Source: Variovorax sp. PMC12 (GTDB lineage Bacteria; Pseudomonadota; Gammaproteobacteria; Burkholderiales; Burkholderiaceae_C). Taken from it: a stretch of DNA of 64,000 nucleotides. Under the pieces are notes generated by a model. The model had not been told where the DNA came from, made no database searches, and saw only the letters and a list, made by a program, of their open reading frames with translations. This document shows, piece after piece, positions 41,720-51,730 of the stretch. Location of the stretch: assembly GCF_003019815.1 (NCBI RefSeq), contig NZ_CP027773.1, forward strand, positions 4,490,501-4,554,500. The letters run 5' to 3'. A program made the translations under genes and the position numbers. Within the stretch, counting starts at the first letter, position 1; every line of letters begins with the position of its first letter.

Positions 41720-42175
41720 TCAGGCGGCTTTCCTGATGCGGTCGCGCAGCGCCTGGATCTGCTGGGTGAGCGAAACCAGCTCGGGCACCGAGCACTGGGC
41801 AGCAGCCATCAGGCACTCGGGCACGTCGGCCGCGCGGGTCTTGAGCTTGCGGCCGACGGCCGTCAGCGTGATGTGCACCCGGCGCTCGTCGGCCACGTCG
41901 CGCACGCGGGTCACGTAACCGTTGGCTTCCAGCCGCTTGAGCAGCGGGGTGAGCGTGCCGGAGTCGAGCGACAGGCGGTCGCCCAGCGCGGAGACCGTCG
42001 GGCCGTCCTGCTCCCACAGCGAGAGCATCACGAGGTATTGCGGGTAGGTGAGCTGCAGCTTTTCCAGCACCGGCTTGTAGAGCCGGGTCATGGCCAGCGA
42101 GGCGGAATACACGGCAAAGCACAGCTGGTTGTCCAGCTTGAGCATTTCGTCGGCGGAGACGGGTGTGGAGCGCAT
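41720..42175 (-). CDS. ohrR: MarR-family peroxide sensor OhrR
   Basis: A 151-residue MarR-type repressor. Cys19 in DNQLCFAVYSASLAMTRLYKP is the conserved sensing cysteine of OhrR, oxidised by organic hydroperoxides to release DNA. The winged-helix follows with TYPQYLVMLSLWEQDGPTVSAL and SGTLTPLLKRLEANGYV. It lies 97 bp before ohr on the same strand, the standard pairing. A promoter with a CAATT/AATTG palindrome in its spacer sits 8 bases or more upstream of the ATG, so autorepression is expected. Confidence 0.96.
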   Translation of the reverse strand: MRSTPVSADEMLKLDNQLCFAVYSASLAMTRLYKPVLEKLQLTYPQYLVMLSLWEQDGPTVSALGDRLSLDSGTLTPLLKRLEANGYVTRVRDVADERRVHITLTAVGRKLKTRAADVPECLMAAAQCSVPELVSLTQQIQALRDRIRKAA

Positions 42176-42182
42176 GGGTCGA

Positions 42183-42212
42183 ATTGTAGCGAGCAATTGA
42201 ATTGCGTACAAT
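42183..42212 (-). promoter_or_regulatory. ohrR promoter with OhrR operator
   Basis: On the minus strand TTGTAC (42211-42206) and TACAAT (42188-42183) are spaced 17 bases, a good sigma-70 promoter. Between them is the palindrome CAATT-G-AATTG (42194-42204), and ATTGTA/TACAAT flank the region at 42183-42188 and 42207-42212. OhrR boxes contain just such TACAATT/AATTGTA words. Confidence 0.75.
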
Positions 42213-42287
42213 GTAAAGTTAAGGTAAACGTCGTGCCACACTTGGGACTTTGGTTTTCATCCCGCCTCCCGTTTCGCCCCACCCCGT

Positions 42288-43889
42288 ATGCGACTCTCCC
42301 CGATTCCCTCGACAGGAAACGCCACGCCCCTGGCCGTCCCGCCTCCTGCCCTGCAGCGCAACATCCTGTGGGCCTTGGCGGCGATGCTGCTGCTGTGGAC
42401 CCTGTCCTTCAGCTGGTTCTATCCGACCCCGCCCTGGGACAACGTCGAGGAGCTGTTCTGGGGCAGCAGCTTCGAATGGAGCTACTACAAGCATCCGCCG
42501 CTGCCGAGCTGGCTGATGGGCGCCCTGATGCTGCTGGGCGGGCGCGAGCCCTGGCTGACCTACGCGGCCGGTGTCGGCTGCGGCGTGGGTGCGCTCTGCC
42601 TGGTGTGGCGCTGGTCGCTCGAAATGGTCCACCCGGCGCGCGCGGCGCTGGCCGTGCTGCTCGGCTCGCTGGTGGCCTACCACGTGCAGCGCGCGGTCAT
42701 CTACAACCACAACACCGTGCAACTGCTGCCGCTGGCCGGCTACTGGTGGATGCTGTGGCGCGTGCTGCACGCGCCTTCGTCGTCGAAGCTGCGTGACTGG
42801 GCCTGGCTGGGCGTCTTCGCGGCGCTGTCGATGCTCACCAAGTACAGCGCCGTGGTGCAGTTCGCGGTGGGCGCGGCCTTCATCGTGCGGCAGGGCCTGT
42901 GGCGCGATGCGCATGTGCGGCGCGGCCTGCTGCTGGCGGCCGGCGTCGCGCTGGTGCTGATGGCGCCGCACCTGTGGTGGGTGCTGGAGCACTCCGGCCG
43001 CAGCATCGACTACGCGCGCCATTCGGTCCACCCGGGCACGCACGGGCACGGCTTTCGCCACCTGGTGCATGTGTTCCTGGTGCAGGTATCCCGCCTGTTG
43101 CCGATGCTGCTGCTGGTCGGCTGGGCCTGGTTCACCCGGGCTGCCGTCGCGCCCGCGCCCTCATCGGCCGCCACGCCGGGGCTGAACGCGTTCGACCGGC
43201 GCTTCCTGGCCTGGGCCACGCTGGGGCCCATGTGCCTCGTGTTTCCCGCGGCGGTGCTGCTGAAGGTTCCGCTGGTTCCCTCGTGGCTCGGCACCTTCTT
43301 CCTGCCGGCCGCGCTGTGGGCAGTGGCCGTGCTGCCCGGCCTCGAGGCGGAGCGATGGAGCCGCCGCCGCTGGCGCGGCGTGATCGTCACGGTGGCGGTG
43401 CTCCATGTGGCCGGCGCGCTCGGCCAAGCCTGGGTCGACGGCGTGCTGAGCAAGCGCCTCGGCTACATCACGCGTGCCAACCTGCCGGCGCAGGAAGTTG
43501 CGGACGCTGTTCGTGACATCTGGCGCGACCGCGTCGGCGACCGCCCGCTCACGCTGCTGGTGGGCGACACCTGGTTCGCCGGCGCGGTGGCGCTGAGGAT
43601 GGACCCGTCGACGCAGTTGCTGATCGACGGCGACGAGCGCAATTCGCCGTGGCTGCCTCCGGGCACGCTGGCGCGCGAAGGCGGCATGGTGCTGATCCTC
43701 GACACGCACGAGTTCCGCTCCGAAGGCGCGCTGCTCCAACCCCGGCTCGCCCTGGCCGACTGCCGCGGCACGCTGGACATCCCGTGGGCCGGAACCGACG
43801 AGCACAACAGGCTGCGCATGCGCTGGGGCATCGTGCTGCCGCAGGGAGAGCGCGCAGCGAAGAACTGCGCGGCGGATGCGAAGAAGTAG
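42288..43889 (+). CDS. ArnT/PMT-type membrane glycosyltransferase (GT39-like)
   Basis: A 533-residue polytopic membrane protein with about ten hydrophobic segments. The first periplasmic loop has TPPWDNVEELFWGSSFE then KHPPLPSWLMGAL, the acidic and His-Pro-Pro-Leu motif of dolichyl/undecaprenyl-phosphate-sugar transferases. These add a sugar from a lipid carrier to lipid A, protein or another glycan. The C-terminal soluble region (about 400-530) is periplasmic by analogy with ArnT. It is divergent from ohrR and convergent with the ABC exporter genes. The substrate is unknown. Confidence 0.88.
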   Translation: MRLSPIPSTGNATPLAVPPPALQRNILWALAAMLLLWTLSFSWFYPTPPWDNVEELFWGSSFEWSYYKHPPLPSWLMGALMLLGGREPWLTYAAGVGCGVGALCLVWRWSLEMVHPARAALAVLLGSLVAYHVQRAVIYNHNTVQLLPLAGYWWMLWRVLHAPSSSKLRDWAWLGVFAALSMLTKYSAVVQFAVGAAFIVRQGLWRDAHVRRGLLLAAGVALVLMAPHLWWVLEHSGRSIDYARHSVHPGTHGHGFRHLVHVFLVQVSRLLPMLLLVGWAWFTRAAVAPAPSSAATPGLNAFDRRFLAWATLGPMCLVFPAAVLLKVPLVPSWLGTFFLPAALWAVAVLPGLEAERWSRRRWRGVIVTVAVLHVAGALGQAWVDGVLSKRLGYITRANLPAQEVADAVRDIWRDRVGDRPLTLLVGDTWFAGAVALRMDPSTQLLIDGDERNSPWLPPGTLAREGGMVLILDTHEFRSEGALLQPRLALADCRGTLDIPWAGTDEHNRLRMRWGIVLPQGERAAKNCAADAKK

Positions 43890-43896
43890 CGCGGCC

Positions 43897-44736
43897 TCAG
43901 CCCCTGAACCGCTTGCGCGTCAACGCCAGCGCGATCCAGAAGGCGACGACCGCGTACACCGCCAGCACCGCCGCATGCACCCACCAGCCTGCCGGCCACT
44001 GGTCCATGAACAGCGGCCGCACCAGCGCCACCGCATTCGTCAGCGGCAGCCAGGCCGCCACGGCCTTGACCGCGGAGGGCAGCTGTTCGAGCGGAAAGAA
44101 CACGCCGCTCAGGAACATCATCGGCGTCATGAACAGCGTGAAGTAGTAGGTGAAGAAGTCGTAGCCCTTGGCCAGCGCGTTGAAGATCAGCGCAATCGAC
44201 GAGAAGGTGATGCCCGCGCCCACCAGCACCATCCACGCGACGATGAGCTTCGGGCTGTGGCTGATGCCCAGCCCGAGCATCACGAACAGGATGGCCGTGA
44301 CCGTGAAGATCGACTTGAACGCCGCCCACAGCATCTCGGCCAGCACGATGTCGTCGAGCCCGACCGGCGCGTTCATGATGCCGTCCCAGGTCTTCTGCAC
44401 GTGCATGCGCGAGAACGCCGAGTACAGCGCCTCGAAGCTCGCCGCGTTCATCGCGCTCATGCAGATCGACCCGCTCGCCAGGAACAGGATGTACGGCACC
44501 TTCACGCCGTCGACCGCCACCTGACCCACCAGCGCGCCCATGCCGTAGCCGAAGGCCACCAGCCAGATCAGCGGCTCGGCGATGTTGCCGATCAGGCTGG
44601 GAATGGCCAGCTTGCGCCACACCAGCAGGTTGCGCAGGAACACCGGCCACCAGCGCAGCGAGATTTCGGGCGCGCGCCAGACCGAGGGCGAAGCGGGCGC
44701 GTTCGTTTTTGTTGTTGTGGTGGTTGTCGTGTCCAT
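43897..44736 (-). CDS. ABC-2 type permease, NodJ-like
   Basis: A 279-residue permease with six predicted membrane helices, including LIWLVAFGYGMGALVG and MTPMMFLSGVFFPLEQLP, the latter typical of ABC-2/NodJ exporters. It partners with the ATPase whose stop lies 3 bases before its start. NodI/NodJ-like exporters move lipids or oligosaccharides out of the cytoplasm. Its end is seven bases from the ArnT-like gene. Confidence 0.93.
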   Translation of the reverse strand: MDTTTTTTTKTNAPASPSVWRAPEISLRWWPVFLRNLLVWRKLAIPSLIGNIAEPLIWLVAFGYGMGALVGQVAVDGVKVPYILFLASGSICMSAMNAASFEALYSAFSRMHVQKTWDGIMNAPVGLDDIVLAEMLWAAFKSIFTVTAILFVMLGLGISHSPKLIVAWMVLVGAGITFSSIALIFNALAKGYDFFTYYFTLFMTPMMFLSGVFFPLEQLPSAVKAVAAWLPLTNAVALVRPLFMDQWPAGWWVHAAVLAVYAVVAFWIALALTRKRFRG

Positions 44737-44739
44737 GGC

Positions 44740-45684
<945 letters not shown>

Positions 45685-45783
45685 GCGGCGATTCTGACGC
45701 AGGCGTGCGCAATCCGCCCCCGCGGCTTGCCCGGGCCACGGCACAATCGCTGCCAAATGCATTTCACGGGGGGAGGCCCAAAG

Positions 45784-46626
45784 ATGCTGCGTTTCCTGTT
45801 GGCGCTGTCTCTCCTGATGGCGCTCGGCGCCTGCGCGCCGTTTCATCGGCCGCTGTCGTCCGCGGACCGGGGCAAGGTCCGGGAGGTGGACGTGCGCGTG
45901 GTCGTCGCCCAGGAGAGCTTCATGTTCTCCGCGCAATCGCCCGGCGTGAGCGCTGCCACCGGCGGCGGGCTGATCGGCGCGCTGATCGACTCGTCGGTGC
46001 AGCAGTCGCGCCAGAAAGACATGAGCGCCGAGGTGCAGGCCATCGTCGGCCCGCTGCTCGACTACGACTACCGCGCCGAGGCGGCCCGCGCGCTCGAGGC
46101 GCAACTGGCCGACCCGAGTTCCTTTCCGCTGAAGATCCGCTCTGCGCAATTGCTTGCCGCCATGCCGGTCAAGGCCGCGCACGAAGCCCGCATCGCCGCC
46201 ACCCGGGACGGCCCCGCGTACATGGTGGTGTGGCTGCAATACGCGCTCGAGCCCGGACTCGGCGCTTTCACCACGCGCGCCTCCGCGCTGCTGTGGCAGG
46301 ACGGCAAGAGCGAGCCCAGCTACCGCACCGCCGCCATTTTCCAGACGCCCATCGGCGGCACCGCGCGCGCCACCGTCATCCGCCGCCTCACGGCCGACGA
46401 CGGACAGGTGCTGCGCGGCGTGATGCGCGACTCGATGACGCAGACCCTGCGCGCGGTGGCGATGGACATTGCCGGCGCGCGCTCCGGCGCGGTGAAGACC
46501 GCGCGCTTCAACGTCAACGGCTCGTGGGTGACCGTGGCCGGCGCGAGCTTCGACGAGCAGCCGGGACGCGTGCTGTTCCGCGACCAGGACGGTGCCCTCT
46601 ACTCCGTCAGGAGCGCAGCCCCATGA
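45784..46626 (+). CDS. Lipoprotein of unknown function, first of three
   Basis: A 280-residue lipoprotein. Lipobox ALGAC places Cys17 after a short signal (LRFLLALSLLM). The mature part has SSADRGKVREVDVRVVVAQE, a Gly-rich hydrophobic stretch (ATGGGLIGALIDSSV) and mixed alpha/beta sequence. The preferred ATG is 45784, with GGAGG seven bases ahead; 45757 is a weaker alternative. Its stop overlaps the start of the next gene. I cannot name the family. It may be an outer-membrane lipoprotein. Confidence 0.78.
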   Translation: MLRFLLALSLLMALGACAPFHRPLSSADRGKVREVDVRVVVAQESFMFSAQSPGVSAATGGGLIGALIDSSVQQSRQKDMSAEVQAIVGPLLDYDYRAEAARALEAQLADPSSFPLKIRSAQLLAAMPVKAAHEARIAATRDGPAYMVVWLQYALEPGLGAFTTRASALLWQDGKSEPSYRTAAIFQTPIGGTARATVIRRLTADDGQVLRGVMRDSMTQTLRAVAMDIAGARSGAVKTARFNVNGSWVTVAGASFDEQPGRVLFRDQDGALYSVRSAAP

Positions 46627-47306
46627 TGCAAATACGCGCGCGGAGTGCCGCCGCCCTGTGTGTCCTTTCGGCGCTCTGCGCCATGCCGGGCCTGTCGCAT
46701 GCGCTGACCGAGACCGAGCCGCTTTCCATGGTGTTCGAGCCGGCGCCCGAGGCGGCGGAGCGGCCCAACAGCCCGCCGGTCGCGCGGCTGCACGTCGCCA
46801 ATGGCTGCACCCTGTACCTGCCGGCCATCGACGACCTGCGCCTGAACAAGGCCAACGTGGGCAACCTGACCGTGATGCTGCCCACCTTGCACGCCACGCC
46901 GGTGTCGGTGCAGTCCATCCAGGGCGGCGACGCCGGCCCGTGGATTCGCGGGGCGCTGCAGTCGGCCGGCCGCTACGGGCTGCAGGTGGTGGCCGCCGCG
47001 CCGCCGTCGCCCGGTGCCGCACGGCAGGTGACGGCCGATGTGGCGCTGCGCCTTGCGCATGCGTGGTCCGCCGGGCTGAACCTGGTCTCTCATGTCGTGC
47101 TGCAGGCCACCTACCGCAGACCCGGCGCCGAGCCCGTGGTGCGCCAGTACCACGGCATGGGCACGCGCACCAACTGGGCCAACGGCAACGGCGAATTCAT
47201 GTCGGTGCTGAACCTCGGCATCGAGGAAGCCGTGCGCGGCATGGCCACCGATGCCGCGGCGCTGTGCGATGGCAGGCCCTTGCCCGAACGGGCGGCCGTG
47301 CCATGA
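46623..47306 (+). CDS. Exported protein of unknown function, second of three
   Basis: A 227-residue protein with a signal peptide (about 1-28, CVLSALCAMPGLSHA). There are Cys residues (NGCTLYLPAIDDLRL and AALCDGR). The C-terminal half has VLQATYRRPGAEPVVRQYHGMG and LNLGIEEAVRGMATDA. No domain is recognised. The start ATG at 46623 overlaps the stop of the lipoprotein (ATGA), and the stop overlaps the third gene the same way, so the three are translated together. Confidence 0.75.
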   Translation: MMQIRARSAAALCVLSALCAMPGLSHALTETEPLSMVFEPAPEAAERPNSPPVARLHVANGCTLYLPAIDDLRLNKANVGNLTVMLPTLHATPVSVQSIQGGDAGPWIRGALQSAGRYGLQVVAAAPPSPGAARQVTADVALRLAHAWSAGLNLVSHVVLQATYRRPGAEPVVRQYHGMGTRTNWANGNGEFMSVLNLGIEEAVRGMATDAAALCDGRPLPERAAVP

Positions 47307-47938
47307 AGCCCATGCTGAAGCTGCACCTGACCTGCGGCGCGCTGCACGCGTCGCAGATTCCTTTCTTCGTCGCGGTGTGCGAGCAGGCCGGGCTGCGGCC
47401 GCTGCTGATCGACCATCACCACCATCGCGGCGGCAACGATCATGGTGGCGGTGATCGCAAGCAGCAGCCTTCGGCCATCGCCTGGCTGCGTGCCGACTTC
47501 GAAGAAGCCAAGGCCGAGGCCATGGCGCTGGCGCAATGGCTGGCGCGCGCGGGCATGGCCGTGCTGGGCGTGAAGGTCGATGCGCAGGTGCATGACGCCG
47601 ACAGGCTGGGCCGCGCCGGACGGTACTTCGAGTGGCGCGGCAAGCTGCGCCAGCTGCACGACCTCTCCGCGCTGCAGCAGCTGTGCGAGGCGCACGGCGC
47701 ACAGCTGTCGCGCGACAGCCTGCGCGAAGAAGCCGACACCTGCTTCCTCACGCTGCGCAGCCGCGAGCCACTGGATGCGTTCAGCGTGCGCGTGGTGGCG
47801 CTGTGCGAGCAACTCCACCGCGACGGCTGGTCTCTGCTGGCGCAGGACTCCGAGATCTGCCTGCACGACAGCCGGGAGACACCCGAGATGCCCGGAGCCG
47901 ACTGGCTCGCACCTTACCTGGGGTCTGCTAGAGCCTGA
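47303..47938 (+). CDS. Cytosolic protein with His-rich stretch, third of three
   Basis: A 211-residue protein without a signal peptide. Near residues 38-50 there is a His/Gly-rich loop (DHHHHRGGNDHGGG) that could bind metal. The remainder is helical with AEAMALAQWLARAG and LCEQLHRDGWSLLA. The family is unknown to me. Its start overlaps the previous stop. It partly overlaps the convergent LysR gene by 11 bp. Its pairing with two envelope proteins is unexplained. Confidence 0.7.
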   Translation: MKPMLKLHLTCGALHASQIPFFVAVCEQAGLRPLLIDHHHHRGGNDHGGGDRKQQPSAIAWLRADFEEAKAEAMALAQWLARAGMAVLGVKVDAQVHDADRLGRAGRYFEWRGKLRQLHDLSALQQLCEAHGAQLSRDSLREEADTCFLTLRSREPLDAFSVRVVALCEQLHRDGWSLLAQDSEICLHDSRETPEMPGADWLAPYLGSARA

Positions 47939-48818
47939 GTTCGCTGAACTCCATCTTCATCCAGTCGATGAAAGCCCGCGTGCGCGCCGGCAGCAACCGC
48001 GCGTTCGGGTAGATCACGCTCACGGGCCGCGGCTGCGGCTCGAAGTCTTCCAGCACCAGCGCGAGCCGCCCCTGCGCCACGTGCGGCATCACCTGGTAGG
48101 AGAAGAAGGTGCCGAAGCCCATGCCCGCCGCGCAGGCTTCGATGGCCGGTGCGATGTGGTTGAACTCCAGCCGGTTGTCCGGCGTCACGCCGATGGTCTT
48201 GCCGCCGTCGCGGAACAGCCATTGCGGCGGCGCATCGACCCGGCCGCGCACGCAGGGCGCGCCGTTCAGCTCGCGCGGATGTTGCGGCGTGCCGTGCGCT
48301 GCCAGGTAGGCGGGGCTGGCCGCCACCACGCGGCGGATGGTGCCCAGCGTCTGCGCCACCAGCGACGAGTCTTCCAGCGGGCTGATGCGGATGCCCACGT
48401 CGACGCCCTCTTCGAGCAGGCTCACCGTGCGGTCGTACAGGCGCACGCTGCAGCGCACCTTTTCATAGCGCTTCATGAAGCGCACGATGGCCGGCGCCAC
48501 GTACATGTGGCCGAACAGCACCGGCGCGGTGATGGTGAGCTGCCCGGCCGGCTCGCGTGCCTCGGCCTTCAGCGCGAGGTCGGCGGCGTCGGCCGCCAGC
48601 AGCACTTCGCGCGCGCTCGGCAGGTAGTGGCGGCCCTCCTCGGTCAGCGAAAGGCGGCGCGTGGTGCGGTGGAACAGGCGCACGCCCAGGTGCGCCTCCA
48701 GCGACGCCAGCGAGCGCACCACCGCGGGCAGCGAAGTGCCGAGCGCCTCGGCGGCGCGGGTCAGGCTGCCCTGGTCGGCAATCTGCACGAAAGTCTGCAT
48801 GGCCTTGAAACGATCCAT
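47928..48818 (-). CDS. LysR-family regulator of the GST operon
   Basis: A 296-residue LysR regulator of the CrgA/DhaR type: FKAMQTFVQIADQGSLTRAAEALGTSLPAVVRSLASLE at the N-terminus (HTH residues about 16-40, parts quoted: SLTRAAEALGTSLP). The effector domain ends ARTRAFIDWMK. It is divergent from gst (120-bp gap) and probably controls gst and the oxidase homologue. Confidence 0.93.
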   Translation of the reverse strand: MDRFKAMQTFVQIADQGSLTRAAEALGTSLPAVVRSLASLEAHLGVRLFHRTTRRLSLTEEGRHYLPSAREVLLAADAADLALKAEAREPAGQLTITAPVLFGHMYVAPAIVRFMKRYEKVRCSVRLYDRTVSLLEEGVDVGIRISPLEDSSLVAQTLGTIRRVVAASPAYLAAHGTPQHPRELNGAPCVRGRVDAPPQWLFRDGGKTIGVTPDNRLEFNHIAPAIEACAAGMGFGTFFSYQVMPHVAQGRLALVLEDFEPQPRPVSVIYPNARLLPARTRAFIDWMKMEFSELRL

Positions 48819-48937
48819 GGCGCGATTAAACCGGAAATCGCAGCAGTCAAATACAGAAGTGGCTATTCATTCATCCGGCGCAAGAGAGAAGAATCGGCAC
48901 CGTACTCGCTCAAAGACATCCCAGAAGGACCCTCGCC

Positions 48938-49588
48938 ATGAACGCCACCCGACCCATTCGCCCCATCAAGCTCTACGGCGCCGCCATTTCGGGCCACGTG
49001 CACAGAGTGCGCCTCTTCCTCACGATGCTCGGCCTGCCCTTCGAGAACATCGAACTCGACATGCGCAAGCGCGAGAACCGCACGCCGGAGTTCCTGGCGC
49101 GCAACCTCTTCGGCCAGGTGCCGGTGATCGAAGACGGCGATCTGACGCTGGCCGACTCCAACGCCATCCTGGTCTACCTCAACGCGCGCTATTCGCCCGA
49201 CCCCGCCCGCTGGATGCCGCAGGACGCGGTGGGCGCGGCGCAGGTGCAGCGCTGGTTCTCGGTGGCCGCCGGTCCGCTGGCGTACGGGCCCGCCGCCGCG
49301 CGCGTCATGGCGCTGTTCGGGCTGGCCACCGATCCGGCGGAGACGGTGACGCGCTCGCATGCATTGCTGGCGGTGATGGAGGCGCACCTGCGGCAACAGC
49401 CCTTCCTCGCGGGCCCGGCCGCCACCCTGGCAGATATCGCGAACTACGCCTACGTGGCGCACGCACCCGAAGGCAGGGTGTCGCTCGACGGCTACGCGCA
49501 TGTGCGCGAATGGCTCGCGCGGGTGGAGGCGCTGCCCAGCTTCGTGCCAATGGTGCGCACGCCCGTCGGGCTCGCGGCGGCCGCATGA
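48938..49588 (+). CDS. Glutathione S-transferase
   Basis: A 216-residue GST. The thioredoxin-like domain has IKLYGAAISGHVHRVRLFLTMLGL, of which the SGHVHRV Ser is the candidate catalytic residue, then NLFGQVPVIEDGDLTLADSNAILVYL. The helical C-domain begins near VQRWFSVAAGPLAYGPAAARV. It conjugates glutathione to electrophiles or acts as peroxidase. AAGGA lies seven bases before its ATG. It overlaps the next gene by four bases (ATGA). Confidence 0.93.
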   Translation: MNATRPIRPIKLYGAAISGHVHRVRLFLTMLGLPFENIELDMRKRENRTPEFLARNLFGQVPVIEDGDLTLADSNAILVYLNARYSPDPARWMPQDAVGAAQVQRWFSVAAGPLAYGPAAARVMALFGLATDPAETVTRSHALLAVMEAHLRQQPFLAGPAATLADIANYAYVAHAPEGRVSLDGYAHVREWLARVEALPSFVPMVRTPVGLAAAA

Positions 49589-50574
49589 TCGCCGCACCGT
49601 TCCATGCGGGCGAACGCGCGCTGCAGACGCTTGCGGGATCGCGCGAGCAGATGGAGGCCGCGGGCCCGCGCATCATCCGCGACTTCATGCCCGACCAGCA
49701 CCGCGAGTTCTTCTCGCTGCTGCCCTTCATCGTGGCGGGCAGCATCGACGACGGGCTGCAGCCCTGGGCCAGCGTGCTCGCGGCGCCCGCCGGCTTCGTG
49801 CATTCGCCCGATGCCACGCACCTGCGCATCGACGCGCTGCCCGCGGCGGGCGATCCGCTCGCGGGCCAGCTGAAGCAGGGCGCGACGCTGGGCCTGCTCG
49901 GCATCCAGCCGCACACGCGGCGGCGCAACCGCATGAACGGCACCGTCGAGGCCATCGACGCGGCGGGCTTCATGGTCGAGGTGCAGCAGAGCTTCGGCAA
50001 CTGCCCGCGCTACATCCAGGCACGCGAGCCGGTGTTCGCACCGCCGCGCGGTGATGCGGCGCCCGCGCAATGGCTCGACAAGCTCGACCTGGCGGCGCAT
50101 CGGCTCATCGGCAGCGCCGACACGCTGTTCATTGCCACTGCGTATCCGAACGAAGTGGCGGTGGGCGACGATGCCGATGCGAGTTCGCACGGCGTCGATG
50201 TGTCGCATCGCGGCGGCCGGCCGGGCTTCGTGCGCATCGACGGCGACGACACGCTGACCGTGCCCGACTTCAACGGCAACCGCTTCTTCAACACGCTCGG
50301 CAACCTGGCGGCGCATCCGCGCGCGGGTCTGCTGTTCGTCGACTTCGACAGCGGCGACCTGCTGCATGTGGCGGTCACGGCCGAGATCGTCTGGAACGGC
50401 CCCGAGGTGGCCGCGTTCGAAGGCGCTGAACGGCTGATGCGCTTCCGTGTGACCCACGCCTTGCGCCGCCCGGCGGCACTGCCGTTGCGCTGGGGAGATG
50501 CGCAGCTGTCTGCGCATCTCGCGCACACCGGTCAGTGGAACACCGGCACGCGCGCCGCGACTGACGGCCGGTAG
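49585..50574 (+). CDS. Pyridoxamine 5'-phosphate oxidase-fold flavoprotein
   Basis: A 329-residue FMN-binding split-barrel protein of the PNPOx-like type. Features: FSLLPFIVAGSIDDGLQPWASVLAA, RRRNRMNGTVEAID, SFGNCPRYIQ and NRFFNTLGNLAAHPRAGLLFVDF. The SFGNCPKYI-type motif recalls a group often fused to or beside GST and ferredoxin reductase. Substrate unknown. It starts within the GST stop and shares 43 bases at its 3' end with the convergent P450 gene. Confidence 0.88.
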   Translation: MIAAPFHAGERALQTLAGSREQMEAAGPRIIRDFMPDQHREFFSLLPFIVAGSIDDGLQPWASVLAAPAGFVHSPDATHLRIDALPAAGDPLAGQLKQGATLGLLGIQPHTRRRNRMNGTVEAIDAAGFMVEVQQSFGNCPRYIQAREPVFAPPRGDAAPAQWLDKLDLAAHRLIGSADTLFIATAYPNEVAVGDDADASSHGVDVSHRGGRPGFVRIDGDDTLTVPDFNGNRFFNTLGNLAAHPRAGLLFVDFDSGDLLHVAVTAEIVWNGPEVAAFEGAERLMRFRVTHALRRPAALPLRWGDAQLSAHLAHTGQWNTGTRAATDGR

Positions 50575-51701
50575 TGCCAGCCGCGCAGGAGCTGCGCGTC
50601 GACGTCGGGTGCGCGCTGCAGCAGGGCTTCGAGGCCGGCCGCCGCCAGCGTGCAGGCCAGGGTCTGCCCCGGGCAGGCGTGCGTGCCGTGGCCGAAGCCG
50701 AGCATGCGGCGCTTCGCACGCACGAGGACGAAGCTGTCGGGGTCGGGGTTGAACGCCGGATCACGGTTGGCCGAGGCCAGCAGCACCAGCACCGTGTCGC
50801 CCGCCGCGAGCGGCGTGCCCGCGATGGTGACGGGCGTTGCCACGAAGCGCCGCGTGTTGTGCACCGAAGGGTCGTGCCGCGCCGTCTCTTCGACGATGGC
50901 CTGCAGCCCGTCGCGCGTGCGTGCGGCCGTGCGCAGCGAGGGTTCGCGCAGCAGGGCGATGAGGCTGTTGCCCAGCAGGCCGGCCGTGGCGTCGCAGGTC
51001 TGTGAGAGCAGGCCGACCAGGTTGGCGAGCAGCGAGCGCGACGGTGCGGCGCTTTCGGCCATCACGGCCGCCAGCAGCGTGCCCCGGCGCGGCGGCGTGC
51101 CCGCGACCAGGTCTTCGAAGCGTGCCATCAATTCGCCTGCCGCCGTGCTTGCGCCCTGCAGTTGGCTCGCCGTCGACAGCGGCGACAGGCAGGCCACGAA
51201 GTCGCGCGTCCACAGGTCGACCTGCGGCAGCGCCTCGTCGGCAAAACCCAGCAGGTGCGCGACGGACCGCACCGGCATCGAGAACAACGTGTCGGACAGC
51301 GGCTGCTGCTGCGGCACTTGCCGCGCCACCTGCAGGGCAGCTTCGCGCACGGCGTTCAGATCGAGCCCGGCCAACGCCCGCTGCAGCGCGGGCCGTTGGA
51401 CCTCGTGCGCTGTGCCGTCGTTCATGCGCACCAGGTGGCCGAACACCTCGCCGGCCGGGCTGCCCGCGATGGCGCTCGGCACCGGCTCGGCGGCCGGCCG
51501 AACGCGCAGAGCGCCGTGCGCCTGCAGCACTTCTTCGATCACCTCGGCACGGCTGGCCACCCAGAGGCGCAGCTTTTCGTTCCACGCCAGCGGTGGGCCG
51601 TTGCGCAGGCTGGCGTAGAAGGGGTAGGGGTCGGCATGCGTCGCGGCCGCGACCGGGTCGAGAGTCGCGTCGGGAGGGGTGGGGCTGTTGTTCCGGTCCA
51701 T
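50532..51701 (-). CDS. Cytochrome P450
   Basis: A 389-residue soluble bacterial P450. The heme loop FGHGTHACPGQTLA carries Cys343; the K-helix E-x-x-R is in VEETARHDPS; the I-helix region reads LLSQTCDATAGLLGN, where the usual acidic-Thr pair is D-A-T. It needs a redox partner from elsewhere; none is in the window. ATG 51701 is chosen, though it lacks a clear Shine-Dalgarno; a GTG at 51734 would add 11 residues. It is divergent from an ArsR-type regulator, with an eight-base-arm palindrome between. Confidence 0.93.
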   Translation of the reverse strand: MDRNNSPTPPDATLDPVAAATHADPYPFYASLRNGPPLAWNEKLRLWVASRAEVIEEVLQAHGALRVRPAAEPVPSAIAGSPAGEVFGHLVRMNDGTAHEVQRPALQRALAGLDLNAVREAALQVARQVPQQQPLSDTLFSMPVRSVAHLLGFADEALPQVDLWTRDFVACLSPLSTASQLQGASTAAGELMARFEDLVAGTPPRRGTLLAAVMAESAAPSRSLLANLVGLLSQTCDATAGLLGNSLIALLREPSLRTAARTRDGLQAIVEETARHDPSVHNTRRFVATPVTIAGTPLAAGDTVLVLLASANRDPAFNPDPDSFVLVRAKRRMLGFGHGTHACPGQTLACTLAAAGLEALLQRAPDVDAQLLRGWHYRPSVAARVPVFH

Positions 51702-51730
51702 GGCCGCAGTGTGCGATCGGCGGCGCCGCC

